A stretch of DNA of 64,000 bases from UBA1189 sp964570685 (GCA_964570685.1 CAZMZC010000005.1:19915-83914); one strand, 5' to 3'. Positions 41,280 to 52,602 are shown, counted from the first letter of the stretch. Notes: a model not told the origin generated them from the letters alone. Numbers and translations: made by a program.

Positions 41280-42440
41280 TTATTCTACGCTAAACTTGTA
41301 TACGCAGTGGCTATAGTACTCCTGACCGGGCTCGAGGATAGCCGAAGGCCAGCCTTCGAGGTGGCTCTTGTTGGGGGTGTCGGGGTACTTCTGAGTCTCC
41401 AGGCACATACCGGTACGTTGGTTGATGCTCTTGCCATCCTTGCCGATGGTGGTGCCATCGAGGAAGTTACCTGAATAGAACTGGATACCGGGCTCGTTGG
41501 TATACACTTCGAGCACGATGCCTGTAACCGGGCTCTTCAGTGTGGCGCATACCTTGGTGTCGTCGCCCTTGGTGTTGAGCACCCAGTTGTGGTCGTATCC
41601 GTTACCATTCTTCAGCTGTACGAAGTCAAAGTTGGTAATCTCTGCACCTACCTCCTTGAAAGCGGTGAAGTCCATCGGTGTGCCAGCCACAGGAGCAATC
41701 TCACCAGTGGTCATATAGGTGCTGTCCACGGGAGTGTAGCAGTCGGCATTGAGCTGCAGCAGATGGTTGGTGATAGGCATCTGATGGTCGCCGTTGAGGT
41801 TGAAGTAGCAGTGATTGGTCTGGTTGATGACAGTCTTCTTGTCTGTGGTAGCAGTCCACACGATGTCGATAGCATTGTCATCGGTCAGGGTGTAGGTAGT
41901 CTTGGCCACTACATTGCCGGGGAAGCCTGCTTCACCATCGGGGCTAACCTTTACAAGTACAATCTGATCGTCGGTAACCTTCTCAACGTCGAATACCTGA
42001 TTCTGCCAACCCATAGGAGCGGGTTCCAGTGTGCAACCACCGTGCAGGCAGTGGCCGAAGTTGTTCTTAGGCAGGTCATATACCACATCATCGATGGTGA
42101 TTACGCCATTGGCGATACGGTTGGCATAGCGGCCTACCGAAGCACCGAAGTCGCTGGGCTTGGTAGCATAGTCAGTGATGTTAGAGTAGCCGATGACTAC
42201 ATCCTGCATGTTGCCCTCTTTGTCGGGAACCATTACAGAGACGATGCGTCCGCCAAAGTTGGTTACACATACCTCCATGCCGTTCTTGTTGGTCAGCGTG
42301 TAGAGGTCTGTTTGTTTGCCTTGCTGTTCCGACTGGAAGTCAGCGCGTTTCAGTCCTGAGATAGGCTCGCTCGTTTTAGGAGCGTTGCAAGCTGTGAGCA
42401 ATGCGAGTCCGCAAATAGCTCCGATAAATGCTTTTTTCAT
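41280..42440 (-). CDS. galM: Aldose 1-epimerase (mutarotase), lipoprotein
   Basis: A 386-aa enzyme interconverting alpha and beta sugar anomers. The signal ends LLTAC, so it is an envelope lipoprotein. Catalytic elements are RYANRIANG, HGG, NQTNHCYFNLNG (catalytic His) and the Glu in YTNEPGIQFYSGN. First gene of the arabinose operon; presumably it prepares the sugar anomer before uptake. I start at ATG 42440, where the lipoprotein signal begins. Confidence 0.93.
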   Translation of the reverse strand: MKKAFIGAICGLALLTACNAPKTSEPISGLKRADFQSEQQGKQTDLYTLTNKNGMEVCVTNFGGRIVSVMVPDKEGNMQDVVIGYSNITDYATKPSDFGASVGRYANRIANGVITIDDVVYDLPKNNFGHCLHGGCTLEPAPMGWQNQVFDVEKVTDDQIVLVKVSPDGEAGFPGNVVAKTTYTLTDDNAIDIVWTATTDKKTVINQTNHCYFNLNGDHQMPITNHLLQLNADCYTPVDSTYMTTGEIAPVAGTPMDFTAFKEVGAEITNFDFVQLKNGNGYDHNWVLNTKGDDTKVCATLKSPVTGIVLEVYTNEPGIQFYSGNFLDGTTIGKDGKSINQRTGMCLETQKYPDTPNKSHLEGWPSAILEPGQEYYSHCVYKFSVE

Positions 42441-42490
42441 ACTGCTTTTCTTTATAAATTGGTTAATTTTGATGTTTGCACACTTTTGCG

Positions 42491-42507
42491 AGTGTAAAAG
42501 TAACACT
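42491..42507. promoter_or_regulatory. Candidate AraR operator 1
   Basis: AGTGTAAAAGTAACACT, an AGTGT-N7-ACACT palindrome in the leader of the ara operon. It differs from operator 2 at one base when both are read 5'-AGTGTAAAAG-3'. Confidence 0.6.
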
Positions 42508-42551
42508 ATTTCTTCATATAAAAGAATAGAAAAACATGTTTTACAACATAA

Positions 42552-42568
42552 AGTGTTTCTTTTACACT
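42552..42568. promoter_or_regulatory. Candidate AraR operator 2
   Basis: AGTGTTTCTTTTACACT, reverse complement AGTGTAAAAGAAACACT. Centres of the two sites are 61 bp apart, about six helix turns. Confidence 0.6.
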
Positions 42569-42672
42569 TTTGCAAACAAGCTTAAAGCGTTTTTAGGTGA
42601 AAGGATATTATGAAAAGTTTCGTGATGTCTGGTACGAAGTTTCACTCATTTTCAGAACTTTTGTCGTATTTT

Positions 42673-42696
42673 CCATGTTTTGATATGTCAAAATGG
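42673..42696. promoter_or_regulatory. Palindrome upstream of clpB
   Basis: CCATGTTTTGA and TCAAAATGG face each other across a 4-nt centre, about 95 nt before the clpB start. A heat-shock control role is only a suggestion. Between 42569 and 42790 I see no gene. Confidence 0.4.
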
Positions 42697-42790
42697 CCGA
42701 CAAGAGATTGCTAAATTGCGTTGGACTCTTCTTTGTCGCACAATCGTTGATTTATGAATATTGAATAACCCTAAACTCTAAACAAGAAAA

Positions 42791-44956
<2,166 letters not shown>

Positions 44957-45027
44957 GTAGCCAATATGCGCAGCACATTGCAGCCTTGCTAATTTCAGAT
45001 TTTGCGGTGGGCGTCCGTACGTGGCGC

Positions 45028-46218
45028 TCATCGCAATTTGTTTTTCATGAAGTGGGGTGCCACTACCCGGTTGTAGTAAATGAGCGAGGCAAGTGTGAGC
45101 ACAGCCCCGAGCAGATATCCGTAGCTGAGCGATGACACCTCGCTGATATATCCGCCCAGAAGCATGCCTATGCCAATGCCCACATCCCACGAGGTAAGGT
45201 AGGTGGAGGTGGCAGTGCCGCGCTTGGAGTTCGGTGCGAGATTGACAAATAGCGTATTGTAGGCGGGAAACATCGTGCCGAACCCCACGCCCAGTCCTAC
45301 GGCAATAACGAAGAAGATGATGCTGCATAGTCCTGTGCTCCACATCGCTATGTAACGGCAGGCGGCCAGCAGGGCAAAGCAAACGAGCACACCGTGCATG
45401 CCCCAGGCGATGAGGCGGGTGAGCATGCCGCGGTCAACCAGACGTCCCGAGAAGATACGCGACACGGCGAGCCCTACGGCCATGCAGGAGAAGAAGAGCC
45501 CCGTGTTGTATGTGATGCCTATTCTCTCGGCATAGATGGCCACATAGTTTGTGGTCATGCCGTAAGGGATGGATAGCAACAACAGAGTGAGCCCTGCGGG
45601 CAGTCCCTTCTTCAGGATAAACCGGTCGAACGAAAGAGGCTCACGCTTGACCTTTGGCTTGGTTGGTGTCTTTACCAGCAGGGCACACACCAACCCGATG
45701 GCACTGGCTGCAAAAGCGAGCAGGAAGATGACATCGAACGATACGGCGCTATGCAGAAAGAGCCCAATCATGGGGCCTATAGACATCGCGAAGTTGTTGG
45801 TCAAGCCGAAGTAGCCCAACCCCTCACCGCGCCGTTCGGTAGGGAGTATATCTATGACGATGGTGTTGCCCCCTACCGAGGTGGTGCCGAAGGCCAGTCC
45901 GTGAACGATACGGAATAGGGTAAATAGTACAATCGAGGTCGACAGGTGATAGCCCAGAAAGATTACCGTAAAGATGGCATAGGCAACCACATAGAGCGGT
46001 TTGCGGGCAAACATATCGATGAGGTACCCCGAAAAGGGGCGTATGCACAATGCCGATACGGTGTAGCACGAGAGGATGATGCCGATGAACGTGCCCTCGG
46101 CTGCAAAGGTCTCGGCCAGGTAGAAGGGCAATACGGGAACCAACATCCAGAAGCCGAAAAACATCAGGAAGTTGGCGGCCAGCATCAAGCAGTAGCTTGG
46201 GGTGAAGAGTGAACGCAT
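45028..46218 (-). CDS. MFS transporter
   Basis: A 396-aa inner-membrane protein with 12 helices. Typical MFS parts are FSGYLIDMFARKPLYV between helices 2 and 3 and SGRLVDRGMLTRL in the second half. The class looks like drug or metabolite efflux, but the cargo is not readable. I start at ATG 46218; the upstream open frame is not protein-like. It converges on clpB with a 71-bp gap. Confidence 0.88.
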   Translation of the reverse strand: MRSLFTPSYCLMLAANFLMFFGFWMLVPVLPFYLAETFAAEGTFIGIILSCYTVSALCIRPFSGYLIDMFARKPLYVVAYAIFTVIFLGYHLSTSIVLFTLFRIVHGLAFGTTSVGGNTIVIDILPTERRGEGLGYFGLTNNFAMSIGPMIGLFLHSAVSFDVIFLLAFAASAIGLVCALLVKTPTKPKVKREPLSFDRFILKKGLPAGLTLLLLSIPYGMTTNYVAIYAERIGITYNTGLFFSCMAVGLAVSRIFSGRLVDRGMLTRLIAWGMHGVLVCFALLAACRYIAMWSTGLCSIIFFVIAVGLGVGFGTMFPAYNTLFVNLAPNSKRGTATSTYLTSWDVGIGIGMLLGGYISEVSSLSYGYLLGAVLTLASLIYYNRVVAPHFMKNKLR

Positions 46219-46374
46219 ATACTTACATCTTGTTAGTAGTCCTAAAGGACAATGATTGCCGTTTTCGTAAACAGCATGCAAAATTACACACAAAAATTGT
46301 ATTTGCCAGCTATTATCGGAGGATTTCGCTACTGACTTTTACTAATAATCGGCACAATCTTCTAAACAAAAGCA

Positions 46375-46400
46375 GGAGGAGAACTTTGCAGTTCTCCTCC
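46375..46400 (-). terminator. Intrinsic terminator (minus strand)
   Basis: GGAGGAGAACT (46375-46385) pairs with AGTTCTCCTCC (46390-46400); minus-strand T-rich sequence follows. It may end the transcript of the broken secreted-protein gene. Confidence 0.7.
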
Positions 46401-46478
46401 AATTCATTCATACTTCCTTTTCTGTTTAAGGTCAAATACAGCTGGAACTTTCTTGCCAGCAAAAGCCTCTGTTAGATT

Positions 46479-47090
46479 TTATCTAATCAAGACCTTTACT
46501 CTCTTTCCGTCAACGTCAACGATGTAAAGACCGCTTTGTGGAGCTACAGCTGCTCCATTGCCACGGGCTACGATTTGTCCGTTCAGGTTGTAAAGCTGGA
46601 TTTCACCGTCAGCTATAATGGTATAGCCATTGAGACTCCAACCTTCTTCAACTACGGCCTCTTCAATGTCAGTATAAGGATAGATATACTTGCCGTCAAA
46701 TTCATAATCGAGACAGAACGACTCTTCAATATCAAGCAGAAGGTTCTCCCTCCTCCCAATCATAAATCTTGGCCGACACGAGCCACCCGTGGTCGTTGTA
46801 CTCGTAGTATTCGCGGTGAGTGTCCGAAATGACACTATCAAGCAATACCACATCCTTACTCTCCTCGGCCATCTTTGTTGCATTTCTAAGTGCGGGTGAC
46901 TTCATGGCTTGCATTTCCATCACGTTTGCCGCTTTGCTTGTCTCCGCAGCAAGCGATGGGGCTGCCTTTTTCTTTTCAAATGCCGCAATACGCTCCTCCA
47001 CACTCCTGTGGTGGAAGAAAGATTGTGCCTGTGCGTCCATTGATGTGCATAGCGCAGAGAGGCTCAGCAGAAGGACTCGTGTATCCTCAT
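46479..47090 (-). pseudogene. Remnant of a large secreted protein gene
   Basis: An N-terminal piece with a signal-like stretch (LLLSLSALCTSMDAQA-Q) and charged helix (RSVEERIAAFEKKKAAPSLA) ends at a stop after DWEEGEPSA (near 46731). A C-terminal piece in another frame has GEIQLYNLNGQIVARGNGAA and GLYIVDVDGKRVKVLIR, which resembles a C-terminal sorting/surface domain. The start codon (47090) is also out of frame with the signal peptide. It looks like a large exported protein with its middle deleted. Confidence 0.65.
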
Positions 47091-47149
47091 AGTTAATATC
47101 TCCTATAGCGTCTTCTCCAGTTCTCCAAAAACAACGAGACAAACAATGT

Positions 47150-47830
47150 TTACCCGCCAATGCTTACAAATATACCGGAATAGTTATCCTTGGAAGACTC
47201 ACAGGCACGTCGCAGTCTCATTTCTACAGATTCCAACGAACATGCACTTTGAGCACAATCCAGTATTACATTTTCTGGAACAAATTTGCTGACTCCATCC
47301 GAACAAAGGAAAAAACTATCCCCTGTTTGCAAGGTAAATGAAGCGATGTCGGGAATTGCCACATCTTCCCGTTGTGAGAAGAAACATCTGGTCACCACTT
47401 CCCAACCATCACGTTGCCCAACGTGATCAGTTGTTTGATACAACAGTTTACCTTTGCGAAAGAGACAACAGCGGCTATCACCACAATTCGCAACAGTCAA
47501 CCTATCCCCTTCTACACTTGCCATAACGAGAGTTGTCCCCATCTCTACTGGCCGTACTCGCACAGAGCGTTCATGCAATGCCCCCCAAGCCACGGAACAT
47601 GCTTTACGTACTTTCTCCTCAGAATCGGCATCCATGGCATGTTCTATCCAATACTCACACAGTGCATTACACACGGTCTCGGCGGCTACATCACCCATGT
47701 CATGTCCGCCCATACCATCGCAAAGAACAAACAGGCTACGATTATGCTCGGGCATCTCTATTATCCGGCAGATATCTTGATTGCTGCGTCGAACACCCTT
47801 CTCTGAGAAAGCGACAAATTTGCTATTCAT
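47150..47830 (-). CDS. PP2C-type serine/threonine phosphatase
   Basis: A 226-aa manganese-dependent phosphatase. It has SEKGVRRSNQDICRI (motif 1), VLCDGMGGHDMGD (metal Asp), TVANCGDSRCCLFRKGKL, FLCSDGVSKFVP and DNYSGIFV at the end, so all metal ligands are present. It is last in the leftward array of small genes downstream of the sigma/GTPase operon. No kinase is seen nearby, so its substrate may be the GTPase or regulatory proteins of the cluster; that is inference. I start at 47830 (MNSKFVAFSEKG). Confidence 0.88.
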   Translation of the reverse strand: MNSKFVAFSEKGVRRSNQDICRIIEMPEHNRSLFVLCDGMGGHDMGDVAAETVCNALCEYWIEHAMDADSEEKVRKACSVAWGALHERSVRVRPVEMGTTLVMASVEGDRLTVANCGDSRCCLFRKGKLLYQTTDHVGQRDGWEVVTRCFFSQREDVAIPDIASFTLQTGDSFFLCSDGVSKFVPENVILDCAQSACSLESVEMRLRRACESSKDNYSGIFVSIGG

Positions 47831-47837
47831 AGCAATA

Positions 47838-48161
47838 TCAATTTCCCCCAAATGTTATTTCCATCTTTTCGTTTGTCTCGCAGGCCACAGAAAGCAATCC
47901 AGCCTGCCCCTCCATCGAATAATTCCACAACACCACATCTATCTCATCCACCGTAGTGAGCTTGCGATATACAATGGTATCGTACTTCAATGCCGTCACG
48001 AGACTATCGGCAATATTGTCATACACTCCGTACTTCCCCTCATTATAGACAACGCTATACTGCTCGTTTTCTGTGGGAATTATGCGTTCGAATCTCTTCT
48101 CCACACAAGATGTACACAATGTCAGTATCATCAATACTGCAATCAATGAATAATGTTTCAT
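47838..48161 (-). CDS. Small lipoprotein of unknown function
   Basis: A 107-aa lipoprotein with signal ending LTLCTSC, then a beta-rich mature part (EQYSVVYNEGKYGVYDNIAD, YDTIVYRKLTTVDEIDVV). No family recognised. It lies 7 nt before the phosphatase gene, so they are probably cotranscribed. An ATG three codons upstream is possible. Confidence 0.7.
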   Translation of the reverse strand: MKHYSLIAVLMILTLCTSCVEKRFERIIPTENEQYSVVYNEGKYGVYDNIADSLVTALKYDTIVYRKLTTVDEIDVVLWNYSMEGQAGLLSVACETNEKMEITFGGN

Positions 48162-48176
48162 AGCTTTCAAATTTGT

Positions 48177-48593
48177 TTATAAGTTTTTATCTTTCTTGTT
48201 CCACTCTTGCAGTGCTGCCATAAAATGGGGTTGTACCACCTCGACATCATCACATTCCGGGATTTGCATCGGTTCGTGCTCGTCACCTTCCCAGTAAATC
48301 GTAGGTCCCGGTTCCAATTCCACACTTCCGTCCTTCGGGGCTACCGCCTTACCGTTGAGAATCCCTAACCTATGCTCCAACTCCTCTTTGCTACGGCCAA
48401 ACACGAAATGCGTATAATACCTGTTTTCGCATGTGTAATCATAGCTGTCGAAGCAAGGATATCTATCCCGTCTCATCCCTACGTATACCCCATCCTTGGG
48501 GTTATGGGATAATGCCACGTTCAACAACTCGTTTAACCCATTGAAGCAGACACCATAGACCTTCACTCCTCTCTCTCTTCCGACTTCAATCAT
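48177..48593 (-). CDS. Unknown soluble protein
   Basis: A 138-aa protein with KVYGVCFNGLNELLNVALSH, DYTCENRYYTHFVFGRSKEE and the acidic end PECDDVEVVQPHFMAAL. No known motif. Spacing to its neighbours is 4 and 15 nt, so it belongs to the second transcription unit of the array. Confidence 0.65.
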   Translation of the reverse strand: MIEVGRERGVKVYGVCFNGLNELLNVALSHNPKDGVYVGMRRDRYPCFDSYDYTCENRYYTHFVFGRSKEELEHRLGILNGKAVAPKDGSVELEPGPTIYWEGDEHEPMQIPECDDVEVVQPHFMAALQEWNKKDKNL

Positions 48594-48597
48594 ACTA

Positions 48598-49251
48598 TCA
48601 ATACATCTTTAACAGTGATACGATGGTCGTGACAAGAAACACTAACGTCGCGATACCCAATCCTAAAGCTACACGTTTCATTTGTGTCAGTTTATGCATG
48701 GCGACAAGTTTTTCTACTGCAAATTGTCTCAGTCTGCTTTGGGTGTCATTCATTTTAGCATCAAATTCCTCCACGGTTATATAACTTTCTAAAGGACAAA
48801 CAATATCAGGACATCTATAATTGCTACTTATCAATTGTCCTTTGTTAAACACTTTTATCCATTCCTCCGTCCTTTGCCTTTCACTATACCCCCATGAGGT
48901 CATCTCCCCCACACATGCAGACAATATATATAGCTTGGGAATCTTCTGTAGCGTGTCCTCTTCTATCTCCATACCTAACCATTCCCGCCATGAGAGATAT
49001 GCGATGTCATAATTCTCTACCCCCACGTCACTCCGATTTCCTCCCACATTATATTCTACCCGTCCTTCCTGTTCATCACAATACTTATGTACACATATCT
49101 TATATTTGGAGTCTACCCATTGAGTTTCTCTAAGAGCCGAGATAGCCTTCTTGTACGAAGCATCATCAATAGCAGAAGCTCCATACCATGTTTTCAATGT
49201 GCTGCACACCTCTTCCCATGTGTATTGTGCCAATAGCTCATGCAGTTTCAT
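48598..49251 (-). CDS. Unknown protein with C-terminal membrane helix, paralog of 22062
   Basis: A 217-aa protein. Its N-terminal 140 residues are related to the protein at 22062 (shared YKI.V, REWLGMEI, GEMTSWGYSE blocks). Unlike that protein it ends in a single membrane helix (VALGLGIATLVFLVTTIVSLL), which would tether it to the membrane with the N-terminus in the cytoplasm. Confidence 0.7.
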   Translation of the reverse strand: MKLHELLAQYTWEEVCSTLKTWYGASAIDDASYKKAISALRETQWVDSKYKICVHKYCDEQEGRVEYNVGGNRSDVGVENYDIAYLSWREWLGMEIEEDTLQKIPKLYILSACVGEMTSWGYSERQRTEEWIKVFNKGQLISSNYRCPDIVCPLESYITVEEFDAKMNDTQSRLRQFAVEKLVAMHKLTQMKRVALGLGIATLVFLVTTIVSLLKMY

Positions 49252-49260
49252 TGTAGTCCT

Positions 49261-49435
49261 TTATTTCTTATTGTAATATGCCTTCACGAGTTCCTCCACC
49301 TCTCTATACGGAGGCATCCCATAGTTCAGTTTCCAATCCTGCAATCAGCGACATTGCCTTGTCATAATCACTCTTTGCCTGACATCCAGTCAATAGCACC
49401 ATAGCCACTACGGCCAGAATTTTCAAGTTCTTCAT
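49261..49435 (-). pseudogene. Frameshifted small lipoprotein gene
   Basis: From ATG 49435 a lipoprotein signal MKNLKILAVVAMVLLTGC is followed by QAKSDYDKAMSLIAG, then the frame drifts to a TAG at 49304-49306. The next frame carries DWKLNYGMPPYREVEELVKA then YYNKK and a TAA at 49261. Joining the two gives a sensible ~57-aa lipoprotein, so a single-base indel is likely near 49340. Confidence 0.6.
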
Positions 49436-49485
49436 TGTTTATTCCTTTCAAGTTTGTTTATACCTTTTTATAGCACAGAGTGCAT

Positions 49486-49902
49486 TCACTCACCCCTTTC
49501 TATCATTCGTAAGCCAATATTTACCGAATCCTCCTTAAATACAATCTCTGTAGGAGCAACGTACTCCAACACCTTCTCCAGTTGCTTGAAAGCATTAAGA
49601 TGTATGTGAATCTTTTTGTCATCAGTTGAGATTTCTATTTCATGCTTGGGAATCTTCTTTTCTATAAGGAAGATAAATCCTTTGAGCAACCCTGTCACAA
49701 TGTTTGAGCAGTTGTAGCTGAAGGTCACAGTCTCTTTAGACACCTCGTCCACACGTAAGGCCATCAAAACTACCGGCACAATAGTATTCACCTTATATGT
49801 CACACTAAGTGTAGCATCATCAACAGCTCTCACCGTCGGCCTTATGTGGTATTGACTCTCCACAAACGACAGGACTTCTTCATAATTTAATTGTACATTC
49901 AT
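49486..49902 (-). CDS. Unknown soluble protein
   Basis: A 138-aa protein with amphipathic strands (TLSVTYKVNTIVPVVLMALR, EIEISTDDKKIHIHLNAFKQ) resembling a lipid-binding or SRPBCC-type beta sheet, but I cannot assign it. It is first of the second unit of the array, behind a weak TAGTTTTG box (complement of 49948-49955). Confidence 0.65.
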   Translation of the reverse strand: MNVQLNYEEVLSFVESQYHIRPTVRAVDDATLSVTYKVNTIVPVVLMALRVDEVSKETVTFSYNCSNIVTGLLKGFIFLIEKKIPKHEIEISTDDKKIHIHLNAFKQLEKVLEYVAPTEIVFKEDSVNIGLRMIERGE

Positions 49903-49993
49903 ACTCTTTACTTTTTATTCATTGAATTGTTTACATATGTACAGAGGCAAAACTATACAAAAAACTATAAATGTTGATATCTTTTTTTCGGAA

Positions 49994-50047
49994 TTAAGTC
50001 TGATTCTTGTTCTATCCGAAAGAGGAAAATGCAAGAATCAGACTTAA
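49994..50047. other. 16-bp perfect inverted repeat between the two parts of the array
   Basis: TTAAGTCTGATTCTTG (49994-50009) and CAAGAATCAGACTTAA (50032-50047), loop 22 nt. It lies just after the intact M48 gene. It may end or stabilise the long upstream transcript, although no T-run follows on either strand. Confidence 0.65.
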
Positions 50048-50060
50048 CTTGAGAGAATAA

Positions 50061-50864
50061 TTACTTCTCTACATATTCAGCATTCAATTCCCACTCATTG
50101 ATTTCATTTATACGTTCAATCATCCAAGGATGCGACAAACTAGATGTAATGTAACAATATATCAACTTCATATATATAGAATCTTGTGTTACCTCTTTGT
50201 AACCTTTATATTGTTCCAATATATCCTCTGCTGATATGTTCCAATCGACAGAATTCTCGTAATCAGCAGGAACTCCCATCAGTCTCATCATTCCTGTAAT
50301 AGCAGCCTCCTTATTTTTACAAGCAATATACCCAGCTCTATCTGCTGTTAACTCAGACTTTCGATGCCACTCTTTTAATGCGACTATTAGCCCCAAAAGT
50401 GCCGCACCAGAAATAATGCTATTATTAAACATCCATGACGCTATATTATTTGCCATCCAGTGGTATAGCATATGCTTACTCTTGATGTGTCCCATTTCAT
50501 GTCCTATGATATACAAAAGTTCATCATCACTAAAATTTTCCACAACTGAAGAATTCAGCACAATGATAGGCTTATCCACGCCTGCGGTAAATGCATTATA
50601 ATTCCAATCCAAAGTTATAAACATTGGTATGTCCTGATTCATACATAGTCGTTCTTCGGCCAACTTCTTCAAACGATATACACGCGGAGACAATTTTTCT
50701 GTCACCATGATACTGTTACCCTTGTATTGTGACAGATAATCAGTTTTTATTTGAAAGTTAATAATCCACGTACATAGCTTATCTAATAATGGTATCTTTT
50801 TCAGTGCCCCTAAAGATTTTTTATCTAAAGGATGCTCATATGTTGTTGAATCCAATGTTTTCAT
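50061..50864 (-). CDS. M48-family metallopeptidase
   Basis: A 267-aa zinc peptidase. HEMGH in LLYIIGHEMGHIKSKH gives two zinc ligands and the catalytic Glu, and the third ligand is Glu in KSELTADRAGYIA. The hydrophobic stretch IASWMFNNSIISGAALLGLI may enter the membrane. It lies two bases after the catalytically dead paralog and is the last gene of the AT-rich long unit. Likely a regulatory or quality-control protease. Confidence 0.88.
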   Translation of the reverse strand: MKTLDSTTYEHPLDKKSLGALKKIPLLDKLCTWIINFQIKTDYLSQYKGNSIMVTEKLSPRVYRLKKLAEERLCMNQDIPMFITLDWNYNAFTAGVDKPIIVLNSSVVENFSDDELLYIIGHEMGHIKSKHMLYHWMANNIASWMFNNSIISGAALLGLIVALKEWHRKSELTADRAGYIACKNKEAAITGMMRLMGVPADYENSVDWNISAEDILEQYKGYKEVTQDSIYMKLIYCYITSSLSHPWMIERINEINEWELNAEYVEK

Positions 50865-50866
50865 AA

Positions 50867-51670
50867 TTATTCATGCTTCATTAATATTTCATCATACTTT
50901 CCTGTATCATACCACATAAACAACTCAGAAGCTCTATCTATCATCCACGAATCCCTTGAAAAAGCTGTCATGGAAACTCTTCCGACCTTCTCTAAACCAC
51001 CATTCTTTCTAAAAGCAACGGCCTGTTCTACATAGTCATATACATCAACATCCTTTTCTTCACCATAGGGCATTCCCGAATTAAGCATCATAAACTGAAT
51101 CGCAGCATCAAAGTCTTGTGCAGCCAATAACCCTCCTCTATCTCTGGAGAGTTCGGACTTTCGATGCCATTGGCTTAACGGAAGCGTTAAAGCGCCGGCA
51201 ATAGTAGATACGGCTGGAATATTATCCAAGACTCCAATAATGTCACATAAGAACTCAAACTTATTATGCCCTAAGATGATACCGCTGAGGCATCGACCTA
51301 ATACAAATCGTAGCTGAGCATCACTAAGAACCTCCACACAATTTGTATGAAGCAGTATAACAGGTTCATGGTATCCTATAATTCTGTTTAAAAAAGTGTA
51401 ACCACGTGTCAAATATATTGCAGGTAACTTATCCAATCCTAAGACTTCAGCAGTTTCTTTATAGATCCGATACAGTCGAGGAGCGTTCTTCTCGTTAAGC
51501 CTCAAAGAGCTACCGTTTAATTGGATATTATAAATGGCTTCAACTCCATTCTTAGTGACAAAATCCGTTAGGGTTTCAAATCCCGGGACATTATTAACAA
51601 TACGCATAGCATCCTTGTCAAATGGATGCATAAATTCTTCACATTGAAGATTAGATAAAATTTGACTCAT
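50867..51670 (-). CDS. Catalytically dead M48-family paralog
   Basis: A 267-aa protein of the same length and layout as the gene downstream: SPRVYRLKKLAEER corresponds to APRLYRIYKETAEV, and QWHRKSELSRDRGGLLAA to EWHRKSELTADRAGYIAC. In place of the zinc motif IIGHEMGHI it has VLGRCLSGI, so His, Glu and His are all lost, while the third-ligand Glu remains. It cannot be an ordinary M48 protease and may regulate or pair with its active neighbour. Confidence 0.8.
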   Translation of the reverse strand: MSQILSNLQCEEFMHPFDKDAMRIVNNVPGFETLTDFVTKNGVEAIYNIQLNGSSLRLNEKNAPRLYRIYKETAEVLGLDKLPAIYLTRGYTFLNRIIGYHEPVILLHTNCVEVLSDAQLRFVLGRCLSGIILGHNKFEFLCDIIGVLDNIPAVSTIAGALTLPLSQWHRKSELSRDRGGLLAAQDFDAAIQFMMLNSGMPYGEEKDVDVYDYVEQAVAFRKNGGLEKVGRVSMTAFSRDSWMIDRASELFMWYDTGKYDEILMKHE

Positions 51671-51702
51671 AAATCAATACTGTTTTAATATGTTTACAAT
51701 TA

Positions 51703-52596
51703 CTATTTTCCTAATAGAAATCCCAAAAGTAGACCTAAAAAGAATACAATAATATATTTTGCCGATGAAGAGAGTTTTCTATATATTCTTTCTTTGCCTC
51801 TATTAACAGGTAATTTTGCAAGTTCTTTTCCTTCTATATTTGTCTGATTAACTAGGTCAAACTTGTTGTCATTGATTGATTTTGATTCGCCCTCATTACT
51901 CGAATCTACCTTCTCTACAATACTACCATTAATCAACTGAACGAATTCCTCATAACTATGGCTTGACTTTTTTGATATTAAATCTGTAAAGTCATCCTTT
52001 GATATAATGTTTGTAGAAACAAAATCGCTTATAAACAATTGTTCATTACTTCTGTATAGGTCTTTTGATAATGATTCATAGTATGTGTAATCTGAAGATT
52101 TTAATACTATAACATTCAACTTGTTTTTATTCACTCCAATTCTGTCTTTCACAGAAGCGGTATCATATTTTGTCAAATAATCAATCAAAGATTCAATACT
52201 ATTTTGTTCTATACCGTATCCATATATTCCAACAGAATATGGGATTTTTACTGCTTCTCCCAAATATCTACATAGATTATCCCACTCTGCAATCATTGCA
52301 AAAAAGATATTATTAAGTATGTTTTGTTCATCAGAAGTCGCTTCTATCGCAAAATTGATGTAAACTTTGCGACCTTGCTCATCGAATCTCTTTTGATTGT
52401 TCACATAAAGGATATCTTTTAGCACTAAAATCGAGGTATTCGATTTTGTTTTTTTCACAACCATTTTACAACCTCCATTACAGAAGTCACAATCAATGTC
52501 AATCGGTAAATTTGTTGAAGAAATGACACCGTTTTTTAATTCTGCATATTTGTACCCACTTCCAAGAGTAAATGAGTTATAAAAGAAGAATCTCAT
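51703..52596 (-). CDS. Unknown tail-anchored protein
   Basis: A 297-aa AT-rich gene. The N-terminal part has a cysteine pair CDFCNGGC (residues ~36-43), then a soluble domain, a Ser/Asn-rich linker (KVDSSNEGESKSINDNK) and a final membrane helix YIIVFFLGLLLGFLLG. The soluble part would face the cytoplasm. No family recognised. Six bases separate it from the 66-aa gene before it. Confidence 0.7.
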   Translation of the reverse strand: MRFFFYNSFTLGSGYKYAELKNGVISSTNLPIDIDCDFCNGGCKMVVKKTKSNTSILVLKDILYVNNQKRFDEQGRKVYINFAIEATSDEQNILNNIFFAMIAEWDNLCRYLGEAVKIPYSVGIYGYGIEQNSIESLIDYLTKYDTASVKDRIGVNKNKLNVIVLKSSDYTYYESLSKDLYRSNEQLFISDFVSTNIISKDDFTDLISKKSSHSYEEFVQLINGSIVEKVDSSNEGESKSINDNKFDLVNQTNIEGKELAKLPVNRGKERIYRKLSSSAKYIIVFFLGLLLGFLLGK

Positions 52597-52602
52597 AATA
52601 GA

